Origin: Catellatospora sp. KI3
GTDB taxonomy: Bacteria; Actinomycetota; Actinomycetes; Mycobacteriales; Micromonosporaceae
Length of the DNA: 64,000 nt
Direction: 5' to 3'
NCBI RefSeq assembly: GCF_029948125.1
Contig: NZ_JASAMB010000030.1
Location: forward strand, 1 to 64,000
Below, piece after piece: positions 8,986 through 16,428 of the stretch (within the stretch, counting starts at the first letter, position 1; every line of letters starts with the position of its first letter). The position numbers were made by a program, and so were the translations under genes. The notes under the pieces are model-generated. The model saw nothing but the letters and a program-made list of their open reading frames with translations, had not been told where the DNA came from and did not search any database.

Positions 8986-9426
8986 ATGACGCGACCAGAC
9001 GACGAGTTCCCCCAGCTCGACGTCACGTCGACCCTGCACCTCGGCAACCTGGAGGAGGCCCTGGAGGGGCCCGACTCCGACGTGGTGCCGGGGCGGGTGG
9101 CCGGGCAGCTCCCGCCGGGCATGGCCCTGCTGGTGGTGCGCCGCGGCCCCAACGCGGGCGCGCGGTTCCTGCTGGACCACGACGTGACGACCAGCGGACG
9201 CCACCCCGACAGTGACATCTTCCTCGACGACGTCACCGTCTCCCGCCGGCACGCGGAGTTCCACCGCGACGGCAACACCTTCACCGTGCGCGACGTGGGC
9301 AGCCTCAACGGCACCTACGTGAACCGGGAGCGGGTCGAGTCGGCCACGCTCAACAACGGCGACGAGGTCCAGGTCGGCAAGTTCCGCCTGCTGTACGTCG
9401 CCGGCCCGCGCGCCGAGGAGGCATGA
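8986..9426 (+). CDS. garA: FHA-domain protein, GarA/OdhI-like
   Basis: A 146-residue phosphothreonine-binding regulator. The FHA domain (about residues 50-138) shows the conserved TSGRHPDSD, SRRHAEFH and GSLNGTYVN motifs. In mycobacteria and corynebacteria this protein inhibits 2-oxoglutarate dehydrogenase and is controlled by kinase phosphorylation of an N-terminal ETTSVF motif. Here the equivalent stretch reads LDVTSTLHLGN, so candidate phosphorylation sites remain but the canonical motif is altered. The MerR gene start overlaps its stop. Confidence 0.88.
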   Translation: MTRPDDEFPQLDVTSTLHLGNLEEALEGPDSDVVPGRVAGQLPPGMALLVVRRGPNAGARFLLDHDVTTSGRHPDSDIFLDDVTVSRRHAEFHRDGNTFTVRDVGSLNGTYVNRERVESATLNNGDEVQVGKFRLLYVAGPRAEEA

Positions 9427-10169
9427 CAGCTGCGGTGCCGGCGTCGGCCGGCGGTGCGGGTGGGCCGGCGCGGGCACAGGCGTTGATGAGCATCGGCGAG
9501 GTGCTCGCCGTGCTGCGTTCGGACTTCCCGGACGTCACCATCTCCAAACTGCGCTTCCTGGAGACGGAAGGGCTGGTCGAGCCGCAGCGCACCGCGTCGG
9601 GTTACCGCAAGTACAGCCGTGACGACGTGGCGCGGCTGCGGTTCATCCTGTCCGCGCAGCGTGACCAGTACCTGCCCCTTCGCGTCATCCGGGAGCAGTT
9701 GTCCGAAGGCGCGCACCTGGCGCAGGCGCGCCCGACGCTGGTCGCGGTCGGCGACGACCACCGGCCCGAGCCGCGCGCGGCGGTCGAGGAGCCCGCCGTG
9801 CTGCGCCTGCGTGCCCAGGAGCTGTGCACCCGGGCCGGCATCGACGAGCGGCTGCTCGCCGACCTGGAGCAGCACGGCCTGGTCACGGTGCGGGCCGGGC
9901 AGTGGTACGACGCGGACGCGCTGGCCGTCGCCGAGGTGGCCGGCCAGCTCGCCGAGTACGGTGTCGAGCCGCGCCACCTGCGCGCGTACCGGGTCGCCGC
10001 CGACCGAGAGGCGGGGCTGTACGCGCAGTTGGTGGCGCCGCTGATGCGCCAGCACGACCCGACCGCGCGGGCCCGCGCGGCGGAGGCGGTGCGGGAGTTG
10101 ACCATGCTGTCGCAGCGGCTGCACGCCGCACTGCTACGGTCCGGTCTCAACGACGCGCTCGGCGGCTGA
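9423..10169 (+). CDS. ftsR: MerR-family regulator, FtsR-like
   Basis: A 248-residue MerR-type regulator. The winged helix covers residues 22-95 (MSIGEVLAVLRSDFPDVTIS then SGYRKYSRDDVARLRFIL), and an Ala-rich helical C-terminal domain follows. It corresponds by position and sequence type to M. tuberculosis Rv1828 and to FtsR, which activates ftsZ transcription in Corynebacterium. The ATG overlaps the garA stop. The effector, if any, is unknown. Confidence 0.82.
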   Translation: MTAAVPASAGGAGGPARAQALMSIGEVLAVLRSDFPDVTISKLRFLETEGLVEPQRTASGYRKYSRDDVARLRFILSAQRDQYLPLRVIREQLSEGAHLAQARPTLVAVGDDHRPEPRAAVEEPAVLRLRAQELCTRAGIDERLLADLEQHGLVTVRAGQWYDADALAVAEVAGQLAEYGVEPRHLRAYRVAADREAGLYAQLVAPLMRQHDPTARARAAEAVRELTMLSQRLHAALLRSGLNDALGG

Positions 10170-10303
10170 CGCACGCTCGAACGAGCAGAGCGAGTACGCA
10201 GGCGTGTAGCGTGCAGTAGGAGAGGCGAAGGCGCGGTGCCGCACGGGACTCCGTACGGGTGGGGCCGACCCGAGCCACAGGCAGACGCGACGGAGGCGAA
10301 ACG

Positions 10304-10768
10304 GTGCGCGAGCTGAGCGTGATCGGGGTAAGGGTCGAACTGCCTACCAATCAGCCGATCGTGCTGCTGCGTGAGGTGGACGGGGACCGCTACCTGCCGA
10401 TCTGGATCGGCGCGGTCGAGGCGACGGCGATCGCGTACGAGCAGCAGGGGGTCAAGCCGGCCCGTCCGCTCACCCACGATCTGCTGCGCGATCTGCTGCA
10501 GGCGCTGTCGGCGCCGCTGCAGGCGGTCGAGATCGTCGAGCTCAAGGACAGCATCTTCTACGCCGACCTGCTGATCGGCGAGTCGGTGCGGGTGTCGGCG
10601 CGCCCCAGTGACGCGATCGCGCTGGCCCTGCGGGTCGGCGCGCCGGTGCGCTGTGCGGAGCAGGTCCTCGACGAGGCGGGCATCATCATCCCGGACGAGC
10701 AGGAGGACGAGGTGGAGAAGTTCCGCGAGTTCCTCGAGCAGGTCCGTCCCGAGGACTTCGCGAGCTGA
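10304..10768 (+). CDS. Bifunctional nuclease family protein (DUF151)
   Basis: A 154-residue DUF151/BFN-domain protein (RELSVIGVRVELPTNQPIVL, then SDAIALALRVGAPV). Plant relatives have DNase and RNase activity; the bacterial role is not settled. The GTG at 10304 has a GGAGGCGAAAC ribosome site. It lies between the two MerR genes, as in M. tuberculosis Rv1828-Rv1830. The acidic tail (DEQEDEVEKFREFLEQV) is typical. Confidence 0.88.
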   Translation: MRELSVIGVRVELPTNQPIVLLREVDGDRYLPIWIGAVEATAIAYEQQGVKPARPLTHDLLRDLLQALSAPLQAVEIVELKDSIFYADLLIGESVRVSARPSDAIALALRVGAPVRCAEQVLDEAGIIIPDEQEDEVEKFREFLEQVRPEDFAS

Positions 10769-10891
10769 TCCGCGCGCCCGGTCCGGGCCGCGCCGGGCGC
10801 GGCTCAACGATCGGGCCGGGAAAAGGTGACGCGTCGGGGCCCGATTGTGGCGTGTCGCGACGTTACCTCCCCGCCTGCGGCAGGCGTGCGC

Positions 10892-10899
10892 TATAGGCT
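10892..10899 (+). promoter_or_regulatory. Candidate -10 element before the second MerR gene
   Basis: TATAGGCT lies 33 bases upstream of the ATG at 10932 in a 163-bp gap. It fits an actinobacterial -10 box. No convincing -35 was found. A GGGAGGTAG ribosome site precedes the ATG. Confidence 0.35.
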
Positions 10900-10931
10900 G
10901 ACCACGTCGACACTCGGCGGGAGGTAGTCGC

Positions 10932-11525
10932 ATGCAGCAGCTCCATGACTTCGGCGTGCCCGAGGGCGGGGATCACGAACCCGACCCGGGCGGCTCACTG
11001 GGTTACCGTGGCGTGACCGCGTGCCACGCGGTCGGGATCAGCTACCGGCAACTCGACTACTGGGCGCGTACCGGCCTGGTGGTGCCCAGCATCCGGGACG
11101 CCTCGGGCTCGGGCACGCAACGGCTGTACTCCTTCCGCGACCTGGTCGTGCTGAAAGTCGTGAAGCGACTGCTGGACGCCGGGGTGTCGCTGCAGAACAT
11201 CCGCCGCGCCATCGAGACGCTGCAGGCGTACGCGGCCGAGGATCTGGCCAGCATCACCCTCATCTCCGACGGCACCTCCGTCTACGACTGCCGCTCGCCC
11301 GAGGAGGTCGTCGACCTGCTGCAGGGCGGCCAGGGCGTGTTCGGGATAGCCATCGGCGGGGCGTTCAAGGAGATCCAGGGCTCGCTGTCGCACCTGCCCG
11401 CCGAGCGCGGCGAGGTCGACGAGCCGATCGCCCCGGCGACCCCGGCCCCGTTCGCGCCGGCGGTGCTGCCGCTGGGGGTCACCGACGAGCTGGCCGCGCG
11501 CCGGGCCCGGCGCCGGGCGAGCTGA
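10932..11525 (+). CDS. MerR-family regulator, Rv1830-like
   Basis: A 197-residue MerR regulator, last gene of the contiguous block. The winged helix spans residues 25-100 (GYRGVTACHAVGISYRQLDY, then GSGTQRLYSFRDLVVLKVVK) and a dimerisation helix and ligand-type domain follow (TLISDGTSVYDCRSPEEVVD). Equivalent proteins regulate cell-cycle or growth genes in mycobacteria, but the target here is not known. In M. tuberculosis gcvB follows closely; here it is about 47 kb away. Confidence 0.85.
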   Translation: MQQLHDFGVPEGGDHEPDPGGSLGYRGVTACHAVGISYRQLDYWARTGLVVPSIRDASGSGTQRLYSFRDLVVLKVVKRLLDAGVSLQNIRRAIETLQAYAAEDLASITLISDGTSVYDCRSPEEVVDLLQGGQGVFGIAIGGAFKEIQGSLSHLPAERGEVDEPIAPATPAPFAPAVLPLGVTDELAARRARRRAS

Positions 11526-11538
11526 CGAAACGGTCGAC

Positions 11539-11565
11539 GTGAATCACATAGCGTGCGTGATTCAC
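11539..11565. promoter_or_regulatory. Operator-like inverted repeat upstream of an SDR gene
   Basis: GTGAATCAC (11539-11547) and GTGATTCAC (11557-11565) are perfect 9-bp inverted arms with a 9-base spacer. TTGACA at 11579 and two CTGTAAGT direct repeats (11572 and 11588) lie between it and the SDR start. The geometry suggests a repressor or activator dimer site; the regulator is not identified. Confidence 0.6.
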
Positions 11566-11667
11566 TCCCGTCTGTAAGTTGACATTGCTGTAAGTCACCG
11601 GGTCCTGACAGTCTGATTCGGCACGTCCACACGCGAACGTGCACGTCAGACGGAAGGACTGAGGTAC

Positions 11668-12507
11668 ATGGCACGACGCTGGCTGGTCACGGGCTGCTCC
11701 ACCGGGCTTGGTCGCGCGCTCGCGCAGCGGCTCGCCCAGGAGGGGGAGCAGGTGCTGGCGACCGCGCGCGACCCCCGCACGCTGGCGGACCTGGTCGACC
11801 GGTATCCCGCGCTCGTCACCGCAGCGCTGGACGTCCGTGATCCGGACCAGTGCGCGGCCGCGGTGGCGAAGGCGCAGTCCGCCTTCGGCGGCCTGGACGT
11901 GCTGGTCAACAACGCGGGCTTCGGGCAGTTCGGCACCGTCGAGGAGGTGTCCGACGTCGAGCTGCACAACCAGTTCGAGACCAACGTGTACGGCCCGTGG
12001 CGGCTGACCCGCCTGGTCCTGCCGCTGTTCCGGGCCCAGGGCCACGGGCACGCCGTCTTCGTCGGCTCGGTCGCGGGGCAGGTGCCGTTCCCGGGGCTGT
12101 CGGCGTACACGGCGAGCAAGTTCGCGGTGGAGGGCCTGGCCGAGACGCTCGCGGCCGAGGTGGCGCACCTGGGCATCCGGGTGACGGTGGCCCAGCCGGG
12201 CGGCTTCGCCACCCACTACGGCGCCTCGACGGTCCTGCCGCAGCAGCGCGTCGACGCCTACGAGGCGGTCGCCGGGCCGATGCTGAACGGCGTCCGGAAC
12301 ATGAACCTGAACCCGGCCGTCAACTCGCCGGAGCTGTTCGCCGACGCGGTGTTCCACCTGGCCGGGCTGGCCGAGCCGCCCCTTCGCCTGCCGGTCGGCC
12401 CCGACGCCCGGGAGTACCTGGGCGCCGCCTACGCGGCCCGCACCAAGGAGTTCGAGGACGTCACCGCCGCGGGCCTGCACCTCGGCCGCCCCGCCACCCA
12501 GCCCTGA
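11668..12507 (+). CDS. SDR family oxidoreductase
   Basis: A 279-residue classical SDR. The cofactor motif TGCSTGLG is at residues 8-15, NNAG in VLVNNAGFGQ, and the catalytic YxxxK in YTASKFAVEGL. The length and the C-terminal region resemble short-chain reductases acting on hydrophobic or retinol-type substrates. The ATG at 11668 follows GGAAGGACTGAGGT. It stands alone, with a strong operator-like palindrome upstream and a family-A repeat directly downstream. The substrate is unknown. Confidence 0.87.
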   Translation: MARRWLVTGCSTGLGRALAQRLAQEGEQVLATARDPRTLADLVDRYPALVTAALDVRDPDQCAAAVAKAQSAFGGLDVLVNNAGFGQFGTVEEVSDVELHNQFETNVYGPWRLTRLVLPLFRAQGHGHAVFVGSVAGQVPFPGLSAYTASKFAVEGLAETLAAEVAHLGIRVTVAQPGGFATHYGASTVLPQQRVDAYEAVAGPMLNGVRNMNLNPAVNSPELFADAVFHLAGLAEPPLRLPVGPDAREYLGAAYAARTKEFEDVTAAGLHLGRPATQP

Positions 12508-12512
12508 AAGAG

Positions 12513-12565
12513 AAAGGAAGGGTCCCTTCTTATCGCGATCCGATGTGGAAGGGGCCCTTCCTGAC
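12513..12565 (+). repeat. Palindromic repeat A, copy 2
   Basis: AAAGGAAGGGTCCCTTCT and GAAGGGGCCCTTCCTGAC surround the conserved centre CTTATCGCGATCCGATGT. It begins 6 bases after the SDR stop and separates it from the convergent operon that ends at 12579. Confidence 0.87.
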
Positions 12566-12578
12566 CCGCGGAGCGGGG

Positions 12579-12776
12579 TCAGGCGCAGGTGATCAGGTGC
12601 AGTGAGGGGGCGGACACGATCTGGATGTCGTCGCGGCCCGGCACGCGGACGTTGACGAAGCCGCCCTCCAGGGCGAAGTCGACCACGGGCAGCTCCGCCG
12701 CCGGCAGCCCGGCGGCGTCGAGCAGGTGGTAGCCGGGCAGCAGGCGGATCGAGCCGCGGCGCCAGTCGCGGGTCAT
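12579..12776 (-). CDS. Small conserved-type hypothetical protein
   Basis: A 65-residue protein (MTRDWRRGSIRLLPGY to SLHLITCA) with no domain I recognise and no membrane segment. Its ATG overlaps the stop of the AhpD-like gene as ATGA, so it is co-translated with it and likely controlled by the divergent TetR. A role beside the AhpD-like enzyme is inferred only from this coupling. Confidence 0.65.
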   Translation of the reverse strand: MTRDWRRGSIRLLPGYHLLDAAGLPAAELPVVDFALEGGFVNVRVPGRDDIQIVSAPSLHLITCA

Positions 12777-13342
12777 GCCGCCACCTCCACCGTGTGCGCC
12801 CCGACCGGCGCGGACGGCTCGGCCAGCGGCGGTGCGGGCGGGAAGTCCGGCTCCGGCTGGGCCAGGTGGTTGAAGTAGTTCGACAGGGTGTTCAGTGCGA
12901 CGTGCGCGACGATCTCGGCCAGCTCGGGGTCGGTCACCCCGGCCGCCCGGGCCGAGGCGAGCGAGGCGTCGGAGACCCGGCCGCCGGTCCGCATGACCTC
13001 GCGGGCCAGGCCCAGCACCGCCGCCGCGTGCGGGTCGCGGTCGTCGGCATGGCGGGTGCGCATCAGCTCCTCGGGCGAGAGCTTCATCAGGCCGCCGCGC
13101 AGGTGGTGCGCGCTGACGCAGTAGTCGCAGCCGTTGTCCTGCGCGACGAGCAGGGCGAGCTGCTCGCGCAGCCGGGCGGTCAGGGCGCCGCGGGTCAGTT
13201 CGTGGCGCAGGGCGAGGTAGCCGGCGAGGGCCGCGGGGCCGTTGGCCATGGCGGCGTAGAGGTTGGGCACCCGGCCGAGCTGGGCCCGGACCTGGGCCAG
13301 CTGCTCGGTGGTGTCCTCGGTGAGCTGAGGCAGGCGTGGCAC
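12773..13342 (-). CDS. Carboxymuconolactone decarboxylase / AhpD-like protein
   Basis: A 189-residue AhpD-like protein. The redox motif GCDYCVSAHH places Cys72 and Cys75 with His79/80, as in alkylhydroperoxidase AhpD and YciW-like proteins. It is expected to reduce peroxides or handle reactive metabolites in the cytosol. I chose the GTG at 13342 because GGAGG lies 5 bases upstream; a longer TTG start at 13354 would remove that ribosome site. It is divergent from a TetR gene, with two operator copies between them. Confidence 0.85.
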   Translation of the reverse strand: MPRLPQLTEDTTEQLAQVRAQLGRVPNLYAAMANGPAALAGYLALRHELTRGALTARLREQLALLVAQDNGCDYCVSAHHLRGGLMKLSPEELMRTRHADDRDPHAAAVLGLAREVMRTGGRVSDASLASARAAGVTDPELAEIVAHVALNTLSNYFNHLAQPEPDFPPAPPLAEPSAPVGAHTVEVAA

Positions 13343-13354
13343 GGCGTCCTCCAA

Positions 13355-13401
13355 AACGGTACTGATCGGTTCCGTTTAGAACGGTACTGAGTGGTTCCGT
13401 T
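13355..13401. promoter_or_regulatory. Twin TetR-type operators
   Basis: Two near-identical 22-bp imperfect palindromes, 13355-13376 and 13380-13401, both fit AACGGTACTGAnnGGTTCCGTT. Their starts are 25 bp apart. They lie between the AhpD-like operon and the divergent TetR gene and should bind its product, repressing both directions. Confidence 0.82.
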
Positions 13402-13429
13402 TCTGTCAACGCGCCGCTATGCTGGCCCC

Positions 13430-13972
13430 GTGCCCACCAGAGCCCGCGAGCGCCTGCTCGACACCGCCGAGGAGCTGTTCTATGCCGACGGCATCCGCGC
13501 GGTCGGTCTGGAGCGGATCCTGAGCACCTCCGGCGTCGGCCGGGCCTCCTTCTACCGCCACTTCGCCGGCAAGGACGAGCTGGTCGTGGCCGTGCTGCGC
13601 CGGCGCGACGAGCGGTGGCGGCAGTGGCTGGACGAGCGCGTGTCGGCACTGGGCGGCGGGCCGCTCGCGGTCTTCGACGCGATCGCGGAGCGGTTCGACC
13701 GCGCCGACTTCCGGGGCTGCGCCTTCATCAACACCATGGTCGAGTCCGCTGACCCCGCCGGCGGCGCGCACCAGGTCGCCGTCGCGCACAAGCAGGCGCT
13801 GACCGACTACGTCGCCGGGCTGCTGCGGACGCACGGCGCGCCCCGGCCGGACGAGACGGCCGAGCGGTTCGTGCTGCTGATGGACGGTGCGACGGTCACC
13901 GCACTGCGCGAGCGCAGCTCCGCTCCGGCGCGCCGGGCCCGCGAACTGGCCTCGCTGCTGCTGGCGGCCTGA
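13430..13972 (+). CDS. TetR/AcrR-family regulator
   Basis: A 180-residue repressor. The N-terminal helix-turn-helix is typical (RERLLDTAEELFYADGIRAV, then VGRASFYRHFAGKDELV), and a variable ligand-binding domain follows. TATGCT lies 7 bases before the GTG at 13430, so the message is probably leaderless. The adjacent twin palindromes suggest it controls itself and the AhpD-like operon. The inducer is unknown, plausibly an electrophile or peroxide. Confidence 0.9.
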   Translation: MPTRARERLLDTAEELFYADGIRAVGLERILSTSGVGRASFYRHFAGKDELVVAVLRRRDERWRQWLDERVSALGGGPLAVFDAIAERFDRADFRGCAFINTMVESADPAGGAHQVAVAHKQALTDYVAGLLRTHGAPRPDETAERFVLLMDGATVTALRERSSAPARRARELASLLLAA

Positions 13973-14023
13973 CCGGCCGGGTCGCGCCTCAGCCGCGGGG
14001 CCCGAACGGCGCCGGGGCGGGGT

Positions 14024-14806
14024 TCAGCCGCGCAGGGCGTCCTCGACGCCGGTCTCGTGGCGGCCGAGGAAGACAGGGTCGCGGCCGGACAGCGTGTCGA
14101 GGGCGGCCTTCAGGCAGGCGCCCTGCTCCCGTACGACGGCCTGCCGCCAGAAGCCCTCGAAGCGGCGTACCGAGTCGTCGGCGACGCCGTCGGTGTCGAT
14201 GCCCGCGTCGCGGCACAGGGTGACCGCCCGCGCGATGTGGTAGCTCTGCGTCACCACGATCGCCTTCTGCACGCCGAAGATCCGGGCCGCGCGCTGGCAG
14301 GAGTCGTACGTGTCGAACCCGGCGTGGTCGGTGACCACCCTGCTCGCGGGCACACCCCGGTCGACGAGCCAGGCGCGCATGGTGTCCGGCTCGTCGTAGC
14401 TCCACTCGGCGTGGTCGCCGGAGACCAGGACGGCCCGGACCTTGCCGGCGTCGTACAGCTGCTTGGCGATCGCCAGCCGCGCCTCCAGGAAGGCCGACGG
14501 CACCCCGTTCTCGTGCACCTTCGCGCCCAGCACCAGTGCGACCGGCGCCTCGGGCACGTCCTGCACCGAGTACACGTGCCCGGAGGCGCCCCAGCGGATC
14601 CAGCCGATGCTGCCGCCGACCGCCAGCAACCCGGCCAGGACGCCCCAGAGCACGACGCGCACCACCCGGCGGCGCCAGCGCGCGAGCCGGCCGGGCGCGG
14701 GTCGCGCCGGGGCGGCCTGCTCGGGGTCGGGCTGGTCGGCGGGGGAGAGGTCGTCGGACACAGCCGCATCATCGGGTACGCCCGCCAGCCCCGCAACACC
14801 GTCCAC
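14024..14806 (-). CDS. SanA/YdcF-like DUF218 membrane protein
   Basis: A 260-residue protein. It has an acidic N-terminal segment, one transmembrane helix (VVLWGVLAGLLAVGGSIGWI) and an extracytoplasmic DUF218 domain. That domain shows ALVLGAKVHENGVPSAFLEARL, VSGDH, the DEPDTM..RG block and IVVTQSYHIARA. E. coli SanA of this family influences envelope permeability. A GTG at 14761 is an equally possible start. It is divergent from the hydrogenase operon, with only 104 bp between them. Confidence 0.83.
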   Translation of the reverse strand: MDGVAGLAGVPDDAAVSDDLSPADQPDPEQAAPARPAPGRLARWRRRVVRVVLWGVLAGLLAVGGSIGWIRWGASGHVYSVQDVPEAPVALVLGAKVHENGVPSAFLEARLAIAKQLYDAGKVRAVLVSGDHAEWSYDEPDTMRAWLVDRGVPASRVVTDHAGFDTYDSCQRAARIFGVQKAIVVTQSYHIARAVTLCRDAGIDTDGVADDSVRRFEGFWRQAVVREQGACLKAALDTLSGRDPVFLGRHETGVEDALRG

Positions 14807-14910
14807 CGCAGCGTGACCATGTGATCACCCAGTGCCACATGCGGCGGGCGATTTGCGCGTGTTGTGGTGATAGGAACGCTATGGTGAACGACGACGGAGG
14901 AGGGGACGCC

Positions 14911-15450
14911 ATGACAGCGCCCGCGGTCGACCCGCCGGTACGGCGGCGGGAGCAGCCCGGAGCGGCCCTGGTCGCACTGGCCCCCGCCCTCGTCGGCGCC
15001 GCCGCGGCCGTGGCCGAGCGGCTGGGCGCGGGCGGGACGCTGCACGTGTTCGGCGACGCCGACGCCGAGTCGGACGCGCACCATGTCGCCGTCGAATTCG
15101 TACACCCGGTGATCGTCGGAAAGCCCGCGCTGCCCGCACTCGCGCACCCGGCCGCCCGCACCGCCCACCGGCTGCGCCACGCCGCCGCACCGTACGACGT
15201 CGCGCTGGCCCTGTGCGGCCCGGACCCGGCCGCGGTCGAGCCCGGACTGCGCGCCGCCGCCGAGCGCGGCCTGCTCGCGGTGGTGCTGGGCGGCCCGCGG
15301 CTGCCGCAGGCCCCCGCCGCGCACCTGCTCGCGCTGCCCGCCGACGATCCGCTGATCGCGCGCGAACTGCGTGTCAGCGCCTACCACCTGCTCTGGGAAC
15401 TGGTGCACGTGGTGCTGGAGCGCGACGGCGAAGCGGGGCGACCGGCATGA
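14911..15450 (+). CDS. SIS-fold protein of the hydrogenase operon, first copy
   Basis: A 179-residue protein related to phosphoheptose-isomerase-like SIS domains (LHVFGDADAESDAHHVAVEF, VALALCGPDP, AAERGLLAVVLGG, ELRVSAYHLLWELVHVVLE). The usual GNGGSA and STSG substrate loops are poorly kept, so catalysis is doubtful. The start at 14911 has GGAGGAGGGG just upstream; an in-frame ATG at 14881 lacks this. It opens the 15-gene hydrogenase operon. SIS proteins recur in group 1h hydrogenase clusters, but their job is unknown. Confidence 0.78.
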   Translation: MTAPAVDPPVRRREQPGAALVALAPALVGAAAAVAERLGAGGTLHVFGDADAESDAHHVAVEFVHPVIVGKPALPALAHPAARTAHRLRHAAAPYDVALALCGPDPAAVEPGLRAAAERGLLAVVLGGPRLPQAPAAHLLALPADDPLIARELRVSAYHLLWELVHVVLERDGEAGRPA

Positions 15451-15499
15451 GCGAGGGCTGCGGACCGACCACCGACCGGGCCCGGAACGGGGCGACCGC

Positions 15500-15748
15500 A
15501 TGAGCGTCCGGCTGGCGATCCTGGCCGAGCTGCGCGCCGCCGCGCAGCCGACCGAGTCCTGCGTGACCTGCTCCGACACGGCCGTGCCGGTGACCGTGGT
15601 GCGGCTGCGCCCCGAGGGCCTGGCCCTGGTCGACGTCGGCGGCCGGGTCGAGGAGATCAGCGTCGCCCTGGTCGAGGCCCGGGTCGGCGACACGGTGCTG
15701 GTGCACGCCGGTGAGGCGATCGCGGTGCTGCCGGAGGTGGCGCCGTGA
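15500..15748 (+). CDS. HypC/HupF-like maturation protein
   Basis: An 82-residue protein of the HypC/HupF fold (CVTCSDTAVPVTVVRLRPEG, then VGDTVLVHAGEAIAVL). The family's catalytic Cys normally follows the initiator Met; here the nearest candidates are the internal CVTC pair. It differs from the standard HypC at 23689. It may be a dedicated chaperone for this hydrogenase (inference). Its stop overlaps the GTG of the next gene, and an 18-codon reading frame links it to the previous gene. Confidence 0.78.
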   Translation: MSVRLAILAELRAAAQPTESCVTCSDTAVPVTVVRLRPEGLALVDVGGRVEEISVALVEARVGDTVLVHAGEAIAVLPEVAP

Positions 15749-16428
15749 CGGCAGGCCACCGGACCGCGCCGACCGCCCTCGGCGCGCTCTACCCCTTCCT
15801 GTACGACGGCGCCCCCGCGCCCGACCCCACCGCCGACCTCGTCGCCTCCACCGAGGCCAAGCTGCGCGACACCGCCCGGCTGCGCGCCGACGTGCTCACC
15901 GAGCAGGCCGCCGCACTGCGCCGCTGCGCCGCGACCCTGGCCGCCGCCCTGCACCGGGGCGCCCGCCTGTACGCCTTCGGCAACGGCGGCAGCGCCACCG
16001 ACGCCCAGGCCTGCGCCGACCTGTTCGCCGACCCGCCCGTGCCCGGCCCCAGCCGCCCCGCCACGGCGCTGGGCGGCGACGGCGCGGTGCTCAGCGCGCT
16101 GGCCAACGACGTCGGCGTGGAGGCGGTGTTCGCCCGGCAGCTGGCCGCGCTCGCCCGCCCCGGCGACATCGCGGTCGGCTTCTCCACCAGTGGAAACTCC
16201 CCCAACCTGGTCGCCGCGTTCAGGCAGGCGCGCCGGATCGGCATGGTCACCGTCGGCTTCGCCGGCGGCGACGGCGGCGCGCTGGCGCGCGAGCGGCTGG
16301 ACCACTTGTTCGTCGTGCGGTCGCCGTCGGTGCACCGCGTCCAGGAGGCGCAGACCACCGCCTGCCACGTGCTGTGGGAGCTGACCACGGCCGGGGCGGC
16401 GGGGTCGGGGCCAGAGCACAGGGGGTGA
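15745..16428 (+). CDS. SIS-domain protein, GmhA-like, second copy
   Basis: A 227-residue protein like D-sedoheptulose-7-phosphate isomerase. The sugar-phosphate loops are well kept: FGNGGSATDAQACADLF and VGFSTSGNSPNLVAAFRQAR. It is much closer to active GmhA enzymes than the copy at 14911, so the pair may be one active and one regulatory subunit (inference). Its stop overlaps the hydrogenase small-subunit start as GTGA. Why a sugar isomerase accompanies hydrogenase genes is not known. Confidence 0.85.
   Translation: MTAGHRTAPTALGALYPFLYDGAPAPDPTADLVASTEAKLRDTARLRADVLTEQAAALRRCAATLAAALHRGARLYAFGNGGSATDAQACADLFADPPVPGPSRPATALGGDGAVLSALANDVGVEAVFARQLAALARPGDIAVGFSTSGNSPNLVAAFRQARRIGMVTVGFAGGDGGALARERLDHLFVVRSPSVHRVQEAQTTACHVLWELTTAGAAGSGPEHRG

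Noticed and set aside
14807-14910. A sigma-70 promoter for the hydrogenase operon
   Set aside because: TAGGAA and TATGGT occur, but no -35 with acceptable spacing could be assigned, so no promoter was annotated.
14536-14910. Upstream extension of the first hydrogenase-operon gene
   Set aside because: The frame is open, but the sequence is Arg/Pro-rich shadow of the divergent SanA-like gene, and the strong ribosome site fixes the start at 14911.
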